Below, piece after piece: positions 1 to 10,900 of a DNA stretch of 64,000 nt. The translations under genes and the position numbers were made by a program. Origin of the DNA: Lateolabrax maculatus (Eukaryota > Chordata > Actinopteri > Acropomatiformes > Lateolabracidae). The notes below the pieces were generated by a model. The model did not search any database, was not told the DNA's origin, and worked only from the letters and a program-made list of their open reading frames with translations. Location: NCBI GenBank assembly GCA_031216445.1, contig CM062211.1:3794001-3858000 (forward strand), written 5' to 3'. Each line of letters begins with the position of its first letter. Positions within the stretch are counted from its first letter, which is position 1.

Positions 1-864
1 TGTAGGTCTGATTGGTACGGATTTTCTGTGGTTCATTATTGGACCAATCTTATTTAATAAATAATAATCTAATAAAGCTTGTTGATATCTTTTTTAGTTT
101 CTGAGATAAAAAGAAGGGGAAAGGCATGTACAGTAAGACTGAATGTAGCATTGTGTGCAACAAGTCAGCTGCAGTGTAGCAGATAAAAGTCTAGTCTACT
201 TGCTGGGCTGATGTGGTGTGTTGGTAATTCCATCTTCCTCTGGTTCAAGGATGCTTATTATTCTTCCTTCAGGGTTTTGCCCAACCTTGGGGTCAACAAA
301 TGCCACGTGAATGGATGTAGGGAAATAGTCATCATTGTAGTAGGTGCATGTATTATTATCAAATAATTCCATTTTTGACATTTCCTGTTTCCACGTGCCT
401 GTCTCAATAATGCCCTTTGTAGCTCAGTTTCAGTTTCAGGCTAATCACGTGTGATAGATTGGTTGGCCCACACACAGTTGGTCCTCCCATTTTTTCGAAT
501 ATATAAAGATTTAGTTGGGGTTTAACAAGACTGAATGCTTCTTCTTTGTCCTTAAAACCAATTGTCCCAGAGGAAATAATGTTTTTATGACCGATGGCAG
601 GCTTTACAAAGCTGAGCAAAGCCACTTCAGCAAGTTCAATTCTATTTAAAGAAGATTTTTCCTTCCAAACATTTCACTTTTTTGACTGTTAATTATAGCG
701 CCATCATCAGGTCGATTAGGATGATATTTTTTGTGAAGCTTTTGTACATCATTTCCAGTTATGGTGCTTTGTTTCGTGTCTGTAATTAGTTCTAGCTCAT
801 AGCAAATTCAGGGCAAATTGAGCAAAGGCATAAAAAGAAAGAATACAATGAATAGGCAACGCCC
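1..864. other. No recognisable gene; unassigned AT-rich sequence
   Basis: Two short minus-strand open frames (404-625, 73 codons; 196-381, 61 codons) have non-repetitive composition, but I recognise no family and they lack supporting splice structure. They could be a decayed exon or chance. The same sequence recurs at 19133 and 38265. Confidence 0.4.
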
Positions 865-1865
865 ACATGCACCAATAATAATAATCATAAAAAAAACCTT
901 TAGTTATATAGCATCTTTAAAAACAGGGTTTGCAAGTGCTTTGACAGAAAGAGCAAAATCAGGATACTCAGAAGGCCATTAAACAAGTTAAGATTGGGTT
1001 AAAACAGGCAAAAAACATAAAAAATTGTGGAGAGAAGACAAAAGGGTGAAGGATAAAAAGGAAATAACTAAATAAAATAAAAAAATTTAAATAAAAAGAA
1101 CAAAAGCAATAAAAATACAGTTTTAAAGCAAAGATTTAAAAGAAGTGGTTTATTCTGCAAGCCTCATCTCCTCAGGTAGGTCGTTCCAGAGCCGAGGGAA
1201 ATAGCACGGTCACCATTAGATTTAAGCTTTGACTTTGGAACGGCCAGAAAGGCCCCACCTGAGGATCTAAGGCTGCATGCTGGCTCATATGGGGTCAACA
1301 TTTCTGTTAAGAAGCTTGGTGCCAGACCCAGACGTGATGAACAGGGAGCCCGTAGAGAGAAACCAGGACTGGGGTGATGTGATGTCGTCTGTTAAAACCA
1401 GTAAGAAGCCGAGCTGCTGCATTCTGAAGTAGTTGGAGGCGAGAGAGTGACTTTTGGTTTATGCCGGAAAGGAGGGAGTTACAGAAGTCGAGTCTAAAGA
1501 AAATGAGTGTGTAAATAACAGCAGCTTTTGGGCTCAGTAGGTCTCAGGGTAAGGTAAATCTGTGTGTCTTATGCATAGCAATGAAAGGAGACGTTATAAT
1601 GTTGTAAGATTTGGCCATGTTGAAGCATGTAGATAGAAAATAAATTGTACCTAAAATTGTACCCTAAATTCAGAACAGAAGGATCAAGGCTAGGTTTCAT
1701 TAAAAGAGGCTGGACCACAGCATGTTTTAAAATAGATAGAAAAATGCCTTTTTCTAAGGAGCTATTAATAATCAATAAAATATTGTGCCCAACTGTGTCA
1801 ATAACCTCTTTAAGATATTTAGTTGGAACAATATCAAGGCTGCACGTGGTTGATTTCGGATGGGA
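865..1865 (-). mobile_element. Truncated L2/CR1-like LINE fragment (unit 1)
   Basis: The minus-strand reading has the 3' end first (ATT-rich tail and a 'tatatagcatctttaaaaac' type terminus near 900). C-terminal polymerase remnants follow at 1150-1450. A short RT piece at 1569-1775 contains a 'KPLLMKPSLDPSVLN'-like motif joined directly to 'FHCYA', the beginning of the YADD box. The missing RT centre and the stops make it a dead relic. Confidence 0.65.
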
Positions 1866-1869
1866 AAGG

Positions 1870-2295
1870 AAAAAAAAAACGAACTGAAATTTAAAAAACT
1901 AAACTAGAAAAACAAGACTTTAGATAAAAAACTAACTGAAACGATATTGTGTACTAACTCAGATAAAAATATACAAGAAATGTCTTTAGATTTTTAGTTT
2001 TTTAGTTTTTAGTCTTTGTCAATTTGGTCAAATGTCTCAACAAAACAAGCATGAGGAGGCATTGGTGCATGTTTATTGAGACATGACTGAGTGAAATGCC
2101 TTCACAAAGTGTTTTGTTTGAATTGTAATACCTATTCTGAACTCCTTTAATCTTGCCGGATATATACCCCTCATATTATAATAAAAAAACCTAAATAATA
2201 CTGAAACTAATACAGAGTAGACTAAAACTAAACTTAATAATAATAAATTAAATTAAACAGTAAAAACTAAACTGAAACAAGCAACACCACTCTGG
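1870..2295. repeat. Degenerate A-rich 'ACTAAA'-type simple sequence
   Basis: Imperfect runs of AAACTAAACT and TTTTAGTTTTTTAG flank the solo LTR on both sides (also 2667-2755), so the LTR inserted into a pre-existing A-rich repeat. The same tract occurs at 21002-21427 and 40134-40559. Confidence 0.55.
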
Positions 2296-2299
2296 ATAC

Positions 2300-2662
2300 T
2301 GTTGTGGAAAAATCCAGGTTAGAGGTTTGCTGTAGTGTTGTGAGTTTATTCAAGCATGCCGGCACCCTGGTGCACTGACGGACTCAGAGCGGATCTGAGT
2401 CGGGGAGTGGACCCAGAGTCAAGACAGAGATACAGTTTTATACAGAAAGAACAAAGCAGTGACGTAAGAACAACAGGAAACAAAAGGTAGGAAGAGTACA
2501 TTTGCTATCAGACTTGCAGGGGACACCTAGATGACAAGATCAAACGGTTAATTAGCAGAGGGGAAGGAACTCCAGACTTAATCAATTCAGCAAGTCTGCA
2601 GGGGGGGCCCCAATGTGTATTCTCTATCAGTCTGAAGGGGGCTCAATGTTTATTCTTCTTCA
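2300..2662 (-). mobile_element. Solo LTR, 363 bp, with ATAC target duplication (unit 1)
   Basis: The element runs from TG (2300) to CA (2662) and is bounded by the direct repeat ATAC at 2296-2299 and 2663-2666, a 4-bp duplication typical of gammaretrovirus-like integrases. On the minus strand it has a TATAAAA box (complement of ttttata near 2437) followed by AATAAA (complement of tttatt near 2346), the order expected of U3-R-U5. No internal region is present, consistent with LTR-LTR recombination. It is unlike the 459-bp LTR of the ERV at 45725. Confidence 0.75.
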
Positions 2663-2757
2663 ATACTAAGTGAAACTAAACTAAATTAAAAATATTAGTA
2701 AAAAAATGGAATAAAATAAGAACTATTGAAAAATACAAAACTATAATTAAAGCAAGT

Positions 2758-3240
2758 AGCAATGATCGGGCCCTCGCACCCGTGTGCACGTTGGGGTGTG
2801 TCGCGGCTGTATCCTTGTGACTGGTCACCGATGCCATATATCACGTGTAGAGCACACCATGAAAATTTCATGTAAATCGGATAAAGATTGTGACACAAGG
2901 CTTACTTCCTACTGCCAGTAGGTGGCGCAATGACTATGACAACTAATTACTATTGTAGATGTGTTCAGGCCAGGTCTATAAATCAAGTATGTGAAATTTG
3001 AGGAAGATTGGAAAGTGTACAGTGATTTTGCCACAACTTCCTCTTTCATAGCGAGCAATGCGTCACCATGAAAGAGGACGCTCACAATCTTCAATATTTT
3101 GCATCATCAAGGTCTTAAGTCTTTGCAGACCAAATCTGAGGTGGATCTGTTTAACCTGCTAGGAGTAGTCAGTAAAGTATAGGGGCTGTAATGTCCTGCT
3201 GCCAGTAGGTGATACTTAGCCTGGGAACCAGACAAATCTG
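2758..3240. mobile_element. Teleost non-autonomous DNA-transposon-like repeats (unit 1)
   Basis: This is a non-coding dispersed-repeat stretch. It contains 'ctgccagtaggtg' twice (near 2913 and 3200), a motif I associate with common fish repeats. It ends with TAGCCTGGGAACCAGA at 3217, the same terminal sequence that bounds the inserted element at 56653-57125. I see only one such terminus here, so at least part is a fragment. Family assignment needs a repeat-library search. Copies lie at 21890-22372 and 41022-41504. Confidence 0.45.
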
Positions 3241-3244
3241 TGAG

Positions 3245-4734
3245 CTCTGTGGGCTTACTCAGTAATGTCTTTTATACAGCTATATCTGGCTTAAGTTTGC
3301 CTCCATCTTTTGCTCAAAGACTTCATAGCTATTTTGACAATGATGTTCTGACATTGCATCTGCACTGAGAAGCTTTAATTGACATGTATTAAAAGGATGA
3401 TAAAGTACAGAGGTAAACAGGCACCCACTGAGGATAACGGTTTGCTAGTTAATTATAAGATCAGCTAATGGTCTAATGTTAAGGTCCCTAAACTCTTCAT
3501 TTGAAGCCCTTTGGGTCGAGCAGGGCTCATTTAACTGTTTTCTCCAGACAGTATTTCAGCTAACAAGGTTGTGTTCCGAGATTTTGTCTACAAAATTGTG
3601 GGCTGTTCTTTCAGCAAGGTTAAAGGGATAGTTTGGATTTTTTGAAGTGGGGTTATATGAAGTTCTTATTCATAATCAGTGCGTTATTTACTGTAGTTTA
3701 CGGCCTAACAGGCCTGACCCCCACCCGCTTGTACAACTAGGCCCATCCTGAATGACTGGGAGGACATACATTTTCTTATGGGGTGGGTGTGTGTGTGTGT
3801 GTGTGTGTTTGTGAGAGGGGAGCGAGCGGTTGAGTGTGTAAAGCGTGAGTGTGGTTCATTTCACATTTTTTTAGTCTATAGTGAGCCTGGTTTTCTCGTC
3901 TTGTTTATGAGCTATTTTATTAAGAACAGCAAAAGTCAACGAAAAAAATAAGTCAATGTGTCAATAAGAATTGTAAATAAAGTTGAGTTGAGACTTGAAA
4001 TAGAACTGCAAAATCCTGCCTGACTTGACTTTCTGTATATTGCCCTTAGGTTATGAACTGAGTGTCTGCTGCTCACTCTCTTGTTAAGTCAATCTAGCTC
4101 ACCCAGCAGTCGATCACCTTAAACAAATAATCCAGCCAGATGTCAGTGTTTCCACAGCAAAAGATAAACACAATAGATAGGATGTTTGTATTAAATACAA
4201 ACTGTCCTGGGTAAATAATATATCTCGGCATTGAAAATGTTTCAGAAAAAAATTTAGTGTCATAATCAACCAAACACACTGATCGCCTTCCACAGCAATG
4301 TTACCATGGCACTTTAGCCTGAGGTATGTCCAGCCATGCCTGGAAACTGGCACCATGTTTTTCCAAAGCACCTTTCAAGAACCTCTAAACACAGACTATT
4401 TTATTACAAAGAAAAGAATGTTATCAATTAACCCCATCTCTGAAAGACAACTGAACATGCATTATTAACTTTAATTTACCTAGTTCAACATAATCTATGC
4501 TCTGGCGACGCTAGTGACATTAACTATCTGGAACACAAACGCCTTGATAATCTAAATAATTTCAATCATATTAAAATGTTTACCTTTGCTAAACTCGTTC
4601 AAAACACAACCATCCCGGGGCGCATGGGAGTCAAATGCAATGCACTGATTGGTCCATCCAAGATGCAAATGTTAATGTTTGAATTCAAGCGACCTTTTCT
4701 ATCAACAACATGTTCCTTCTGGTCTTTCAGATTC
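3245..4734. other. Upstream intergenic sequence, no gene seen
   Basis: Apart from the GT microsatellite and a repeat end near 3610-3785, I see no coding or RNA signature. The short open frames here have no recognisable family or splice context. Equivalent stretches lie at 22377-23866 and 41509-42998. Confidence 0.4.
3787..3807. repeat. (GT)10 microsatellite
   Basis: Ten GT dinucleotides follow a fish-type repeat terminus ('aaagggatagtttgga' near 3624). The run has exactly the same length at 22919-22939 and 42051-42071. That is notable, because microsatellites usually change length fastest. Confidence 0.9.
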
Positions 4735-4917
4735 ACCCATTTAAATACTCACCAATCCATACGCAAACATTATCTAACAGCAGTGATCCTCTGTCCTCCT
4801 TAGTGACGTGGTGAACCTGTTGTACTGCTTTCTCCTCTGGCAGCCCAGCCCTGTGCCTGCACCTTCAAAATGTTTCCAGAGACAGATTATGTTCTCTCCA
4901 AGTGAATCTCTGTGGAG
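4735..4917 (+). promoter_or_regulatory. Candidate promoter / 5' non-coding exon of the NXPE-like gene (unit 1)
   Basis: A TATA-like 'tttaaatac' near 4740 precedes a GC-richer stretch ending in CTGTGGAG|GTAAGA, a strong donor at 4918. A matching acceptor lies at 7785-7786, where a long T tract and 'aatctag' start a leader piece before the ATG at 7847. I infer a spliced 5' UTR across 4918-7786. No transcript evidence is available and other upstream exons are possible. Confidence 0.3.
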
Positions 4918-5224
4918 GTAAGACAAATTCTATGCTTAAATTCATAGTTTTAGTTTAATTTTGTGGTGTTTTGTGATCCAGTGTGGGATGGGTTAAATGT
5001 TTGGGATGACACAGAAGTAAAGACTAACTATTGTAATATAATACTTTGAAAAGGTCCACTCCACATAATGAACAGTACTTTACTTAAAGTAGATTTTGCT
5101 GCTAATACTTACTGCTTTTATTACTCAGAAAATGTATAATTCCCTCAAATTTCCTTTTATTTATTCAAAGTCAAGTTGAACTAAACTGTTATCGCTTGTT
5201 TCTTCCTTGTTTTTAATTTCTAAC

Positions 5225-5355
5225 ACATATTTGTATTTTCATTCATTTTATATAGATATATAATATTTTTAAATAGCTGTATTTTTTTCCCCCTCTGTGA
5301 AGCACCTTGGGCTGCATTTCTTGAATGAAAGGTGCTGTATAAATAAAGTTGAGTT
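5225..5355 (+). mobile_element. LINE 3'-tail fragment (unit 1)
   Basis: 'gtgaagcaccttgggctgca' followed by 'gaaaggtgctgtataaataaag' resembles the conserved 3' terminus of fish L2/RTE-type retroposons. No reverse transcriptase is attached. Copies lie at 24357-24487 and 43489-43619. Confidence 0.5.
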
Positions 5356-6002
5356 TAGTTCTGTTGAACTTCATAAAGAACAAGAACAACCTGTAACTCA
5401 TAGTCAGAGTCAGTCATCGGATAAAATTAAACTAGACAAACTCAACCGTTTTATGTCTTTGCATTATCACACGCCGTGGCCTCGGTGTACATTACTTATG
5501 TGGCGACACGAGGCGTGCGAATGCAAGTTAATTTAAAAAATAATTTAACTAACACCAAAAATTAAGAAAAACCGACAATGCCACCTGGGGAATTTCACCC
5601 CTGGAAATAATTTAGTAGAGCACCAGGCACACAAGTATACTCTTTTTGAGGCAAGAGACACAGTTCACCAAAACTTAGAAAAAAATACAATTTTATTTTA
5701 AATCATTTTTAAAATTTCATTCATCCCAAAAAGAAAAGGAAAATCAATTAAGGGAGCTGGAGCTGAATGGATGGACAAAGCTAGGTGCAAAGGGGGGGGG
5801 GAACCCACCACCAGCACCGCCACCACCAGTCTCCAGTAACTCAAAAAGAAAGAAACAAATTATAATGCAAAATTATAATAAGCTAAACACCCATTCAACA
5901 CACAGACACACCGGGACCAAGCCCTGGTTAAAAACACAGGCAGCGTGGAGAAAACAATGTTTCCGAGGGAGGTAAAGCTTCAGCAGAGTCAATGCAGCAG
6001 AG

Positions 6003-6290
6003 ACAAAGCATCGGAGGCGAAGTTTTGTCCGGAAACAAAGCATCGGAGGCGAAGTTTTGTCCGGAAACAAAGCATCGGAGGCAACGTTTTGTCCGGAAAC
6101 AAAGCATCGGAGGCAACGTTTTGTCCGGAAACAAAGCATCGGAGGCAACGTTTTGTCCGGAAACAAAGCATCGGAGGCAACGTTTTGTCCGGAAACAAAG
6201 CATCGGAGGCAACGTTTTGTCTGGAAACAAAGCATCGGAGACAACGTTTTGTCCGGAAACAAAGCATCGGAGACAACGTTTTGTCCGGAA
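6003..6290. repeat. 32-bp minisatellite, 9 units (unit 1)
   Basis: Nine head-to-tail 32-bp units begin ACAAAGCATCGGAGG, with internal variants (GCGAAG, GCAACG, GACAACG) grouped by position. No stop codon occurs in any frame on either strand. Because 32 is not a multiple of 3, long open frames arise in all six frames. These are not genes. Confidence 0.95.
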
Positions 6291-6406
6291 ACAAAACAGC
6301 AGCGACCCCAATCAGCTGGTCACAGCAACTCCTAATTGCAGGAAAAAATGCCGTTAACATTATTCTAAAATACTGTGGTATACTAAAACACACATACCTG
6401 TTTCAC

Positions 6407-6407
<1 letters not shown>

Positions 6408-6457
<50 letters not shown>
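6408..6457. repeat. (AC)25 microsatellite (unit 1)
   Basis: Uninterrupted AC run of 50 bp. The same length occurs at 25540-25589; in beta (near 44489-44511) it is short and interrupted by G. Confidence 0.95.
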
Positions 6458-6461
<4 letters not shown>

Positions 6462-6954
6462 AGGAGGGAGGAAGAGAGGACACTGGCTGTAGCTGGCGTT
6501 TACCTGCGACCACACTAGTGTTAGCCACCAGACAGCATCAACAACGCCAAGAAAGAGGGACACTTACCAAACAAATACACAGCTGCACATAAGGGAGCAT
6601 GGAGCAGCACGCATACAGTTGCCTTACAACCACACAAAATGCTGTGAGACACAGAAAAACCCAAGCGTCCAAATGTGCTGAAGCAGCGGACAGCCATACC
6701 TGTTGAGCCAACCAACCTTGGCCCAAAAATGACGCACCAATCACAGAGGCGCAAGAGGAGGAACCAGCAGAGGAGGATGGCCTTTATACTGGCCCACCTA
6801 ATGACAGCCACCTGGCGCTAATTACGAGCCAGGGCAGTAATTAACAGATGCCACCTCTGTGCTGCTACATTCACATAACCGCAACTGTTGATTAAATGTT
6901 TATATTCAATGTATATGTTGTTCTTTTACTTTACTTGTTGAGATATATCACTTA

Positions 6955-7275
6955 AACCACAAATTTCAACCTCATGGTGGCGTTAGAGGGAAAGTCAGGG
7001 GTTAGGGTTAGGGATTCACTAAAGTCCTTATGATTCATCGTCTGGGAATCATGAATGTCAGGACAATGCCAAATTGCATGCCAGGTCATCGAGTAGATGT
7101 TGAGATATTTAACTGGATAAGTGAAAACTTTGACCTGTAAGTGGCGCAGCAGAAAAGTCAGGGGATCACTGACGTCATGAGACTTCATCCTCTGAGCACC
7201 AGACCACGTTTCATGGCAGTCCATCCAATAGTTGTTGAGACATTTCAGTCTGGACCAAAGTGGTGGGCCCACGCT
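6955..7275 (-). repeat. Two tandem ~155-bp units of a common teleost repeat (unit 1)
   Basis: Two diverged head-to-tail units each contain, on the minus strand, a form of 'catccaatagttgttgagacattt', 'cctctgagcacc' and 'gtcaggggatcactgacgtc'. The pattern is widespread in fish genomes. The 106-codon minus open frame over it is incidental. 'gggttagggttaggga' at 7000-7015 is a short telomere-like run inside the unit. The copy is at 26087-26407; beta (45010-45306) has a small deletion between units. Confidence 0.6.
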
Positions 7276-7786
7276 GCTAGTGTGGCTGACAAAGTAAAGA
7301 GAATTTTGTGAGAAGAACCAGAAATCATTAAAAGCTCAGTTGTGATCATTACATCGCTGCATTTGCAGAAATACATTCAAACAATAGTGGAAACCTGTAA
7401 TTAACAGGAGGACACGAGCATATCTGATCTGTGGAATGAGAGTGAAAACAAATATTAGTGCAACTTGTTAAGGTGACTTTGCAGTGTGTAGTGTCAGATT
7501 GCAAAAGACTACAGTGTCCAAATGTATTCAGGTATTTACATTATGTTGCAAAGGGAACATGATAGGGCCACCTGGGAATTAATCATCATGTTAACAGTTT
7601 TTTAAATTTCCTGGGTGACTGGATTTAGTTTGGTCCTAATGATTAAAAGCCAGACTTGTCACACAACTTGTATAAAGAGGATTTCCCAATTCAGTTAAAG
7701 TTTCAGCAAGTAGAATTCTTATTCTCAGCGTAACAAGGTGTCAGTTACCCCTTTGTTTTTTTTTTTGTTTTTATTTCTTAATCTAG
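7276..7786. other. Upstream intronic or intergenic sequence before the start exon
   Basis: No coding signal. The stretch ends with a T-rich tract and the acceptor-like 'aatctag' at 7780-7786. The counterpart of 7559-7750 is missing in beta, where the homology breaks at 45595. Confidence 0.45.
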
Positions 7787-7826
7787 TAGCAGATAATCTT
7801 GTCACAGTGCTACGCTGCAGCCATAG

Positions 7827-7850
7827 ATGAAGCTTGATCACCAATCATGA
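7827..7850 (+). promoter_or_regulatory. Seven-codon upstream ORF overlapping the NXPE start codon (alpha, unit 1)
   Basis: An ATG at 7827 opens a seven-codon frame whose TGA (7848-7850) overlaps the main ATG (7847-7849) in the string ATGA. Such an arrangement can limit initiation at, or reinitiate on, the main start. In beta the upstream ATG is AGG, so the uORF is absent. Function is inferred only. Confidence 0.5.
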
Positions 7851-7945
7851 AGGTCAGCTTCTGCCTTCCCAAGTACGGCGTCATCGTCCTCTTTCTGGTT
7901 GTGGCTGTGCTAATCTTTGTGCTACGCTACATGGAGGTCCTGGAG
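7847..7945 (+). CDS. nxpe-like: NXPE-like alpha, unit 1, coding exon 1 (signal anchor)
   Basis: It encodes 33 residues: ATG, basic/polar start, then an uninterrupted hydrophobic helix (residues 10-26) and RYMEVLE. The donor is GAG|GTGAGA. The ATG is chosen because it begins the hydrophobic anchor and is conserved in beta. Confidence 0.88.
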
Positions 7946-10900
7946 GTGAGAACTTGGGTTTTAGTGGGATGACTTGAAGGGTGGACTCTGCTTGAAATGT
8001 TTAATATTAGTCAGATTTCAGAATATTGATATTAAATTGTGCGTTTCAATGTGGCTCAGGATAAGAGTGATGTTTTTTATTCAAATTAGTGAAATTTGAG
8101 TTATAAGGGATTTTCCTTCACATTCCTGCACTTTGATTTGCTTACAGCTGCAGCTCTTCTAATTAAAGGATAAGGCTGGCATTATTCTATATTTTCCATT
8201 TCATGACAATACTAAACCATCTTCTTCTGTAAAACTATCAGAAATGAAAGATCCTCTATCGTGCTTTTTGGACAAAAAATCCTAAAATATGAATATCATT
8301 TAAACCTTAAAAGACAAACCAGAAAAGCTTTAGATTTGAATTTAACATTCAGGTTCTTTTCTTGTGCAAAGCAGATTGAATATCTTGCAACTCCTGCATT
8401 TTCCCATGGTTCATTGTTAATAACAGAGCAAGAGGTCACATGGAACTCAGGAAAGAAATTCCTGCAGCCAACAGATCAACACTTCTTATAAAATAAAAGA
8501 AAATATTTTGTGCTTCGGGGCAGGAAGAATCTTCTTTATTGGCCCTTTTTTTATTTAATTAATTTGCTTTTATTACATTTGTTTGATGCAACTTTGTCAC
8601 CATCCCTCTCTCGACCCCCTGCCAGTTTCAGCATCGAGTGATCTCCACCATCATGGTCCAGAGAGTTTCCACTGTCCCTGACATGCATCACAGCTTCTGC
8701 ACCTTCCAGCCACTGTCCCCTGAGGACGCTCTGGAGGAACGCCTCCTACTAGACTCCATTGCTTGGCCTGAAACTCCACTGTTGACAGCTCCTCTTTCCC
8801 TGGAGCAGACCAGTGATCCTGCCCACAGCACCTTCACCATTCTCCCACCAGGGAGGGGAGGAGGACGGTGGCACGTAGGGGATCAGCTGGAGGTTTTCAT
8901 CAAAATGTATGACTTCCAGGGCCATCCCAAGAAGTCTGGGGGAGACTTCTTACTCGCCCGGCTGCACAACCCGACACTTGGGGCAGGTGTGGTTGGGCAT
9001 GTGGTGGATCATCTCAATGGCAGCTACTCTGCTGTGTTCTCTTTACTCTGGGAAGGAAGCGCACAGGTTCAGGTGAAGATGAAAACTATCATGTTCCATG
9101 TCACTGTACTATAGGTGTTTTTAATGTATCTTCTAATTGACCATTCACTGAGCCCTGTCCCACTTAGTTCCTGTTGCTACGCCTGTTAACTTTCACTTAT
9201 TGCACACACACAGTTTGTAATGATAACAGTGGCAGATTTACCACTCAAAATTCTTAGGAATTTTAGAAACAATGGGACTAAAGATAAAAGCAGGGTCTCA
9301 ATTCTTGCCACCATCTGTTGATTTTGTCGGCTGCAAACTGTCAGACTTTATCAGCTGTAACTAGGTCATTAATAAAGCTAACGTTTGCTCTATGAGTTGG
9401 GTACAAACAGAGTGTTATCTTCATCCCATCATAACCCTGTTTGGCCGATGTGTACGCCGCTCATCACATTGTCTCGGATTTGGCTGCATTTGCTAATGTC
9501 TAATAGTAGCACCCTGTAGGGATCCTGAATTTGGGAAATACTAAACGGTAGTTGTGCTAGTGGTGAATAGCACTTTTTCTAAACTTAACCTGAAACCAAA
9601 CAAAATAATGCAATAAAATACTACTTCTTGGCCTTGGAAGTAAGGCTAGGTTACTAATGTAGGTAGTAAACTGGTTAGCCATTCATGCTGAAATTTGCAG
9701 ATTTCTTTAGAGCAGACAAAACAGACTAATGAACTATGACTTTCTCGTGTTTTGGTTTTGGAAAGGGTAAATAAAGACCAAACAATACAGACTCTCTCTC
9801 TGACTACAGCCCCATGTACAACATTTCAACATGTGGAGAATTCCTAGGGTTGAGTGAAAGTTTAATGGAAGTTCGTAGGTATTGGTTGTTGAGGACAGAT
9901 GAATCGATGGTGAAGGTGGAAGAGGGATGTCATCTGTTTGAAGACCAGGCAGGGGGAGACTCAGTGTGGGGGTTTCGGTCTCAGACGTGTTTTCACCCCA
10001 ACTGATTACGGGCCACCAAAAGAGTTGGTTTTGAAATCGAAAAGACGAAGGCCTTGGCAAAACGTAAATTAAGTCTGAATATAAAAATTGTAGATGGACC
10101 TGATGTCCACCAAGGGAAATGAGAGCTGGTGTGCTCAATTAGGTAAACTGAGACAGTGCTTGGGGCTAGGCTGTTAATGATGGCTCCTTGTGAAGCATTA
10201 GAGAAGTTTCCAGGCATTTTGGAAAATGAAATTTGAAAGAGTACAACTCAGGGCTGTGGTGCCACTGCGCAGCCACTTTGTCCCAGTGTCACGCAGAAGG
10301 AGTGCTGCGAAGTGGACAATCTACTTTCTGAACCGTTTCTGGTAACAGCAAGCGTTTCCAGACGTGTGCATCAGTGTTAAGTTTGGCAAGTCAAGTCAGT
10401 TTTATTTGTATAACGCCAAATCATAACAAAAGTTATCTCAAGGCGCTTTTCATATAGAGTAGGTCTAGACCATACTTTTTAAAATATATTTTACAGAGAC
10501 CCAACATTTCCCACCATGAGCAGCACTTGGTGACAGTGGCGAGGAAAAACTCCCTTTTAACAGGTAGAAACCTCGAGCAGAACCAGGCTCTGGGCTGGCA
10601 GCCATCTGCATCGACCGAGTTGGGTTGAAAGCTCAGGAGAGAGGGGGAGAGGGGAGACAGAACAGGAGGAGAGACAACAAATCAGACTAATAATAATAAC
10701 AACAACTGCAGCAGTGAGTGTGGAGCAGGAACATGGGGGCAGTAGACGGCCGTGCATCGTGGGAATAACTAAGCATAACTAAGGGATAGTTCAGGGCTCA
10801 CCTGAGCCAGCCCTAACTATAATCTTTATCAAAAAGGAACGTTTTTAGCATACTCTTAAATGAAGAGCGGGTGTGTGCCTCCCGAACCCAAATTGGGAGC

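Larger units (their letters stand above)
5580..6869 (-). mobile_element. Possible minus-strand LTR-like or promoter-bearing repeat containing a minisatellite
   Basis: On the minus strand the right end reads TGTAGCAGCACAGAGG from 6869, with a TATAAA box about 85 bp in (6783-6788), as in a short U3. The left end is not clear, and no convincing target duplication could be paired, so this is tentative. A similar terminus (ccacctgtgtgctgctaca) appears near 56051. The interior holds the 32-bp minisatellite and an AC microsatellite. Copies lie at 24712-26001 and, diverged, 43840-44920. Confidence 0.3.

Noticed and set aside
196..625. Two minus-strand frames as a host gene
   Set aside because: Short, in different frames, no recognised family and no clear splice sites; left as unassigned sequence.
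6003..6290. Regular 32-bp repeats resembling a CRISPR array
   Set aside because: Units are contiguous with no unique spacers, in a vertebrate intergenic region; it is a minisatellite.
5945..6592. A 215-codon open frame over the minisatellite and AC run
   Set aside because: Its codons come from the repeat and from (AC)n as His-Thr; equal open frames occur on both strands, so no coding evidence.
7000..7015. Telomere-like TTAGGG run
   Set aside because: Only about two and a half units inside a dispersed teleost repeat; not an interstitial telomere array.
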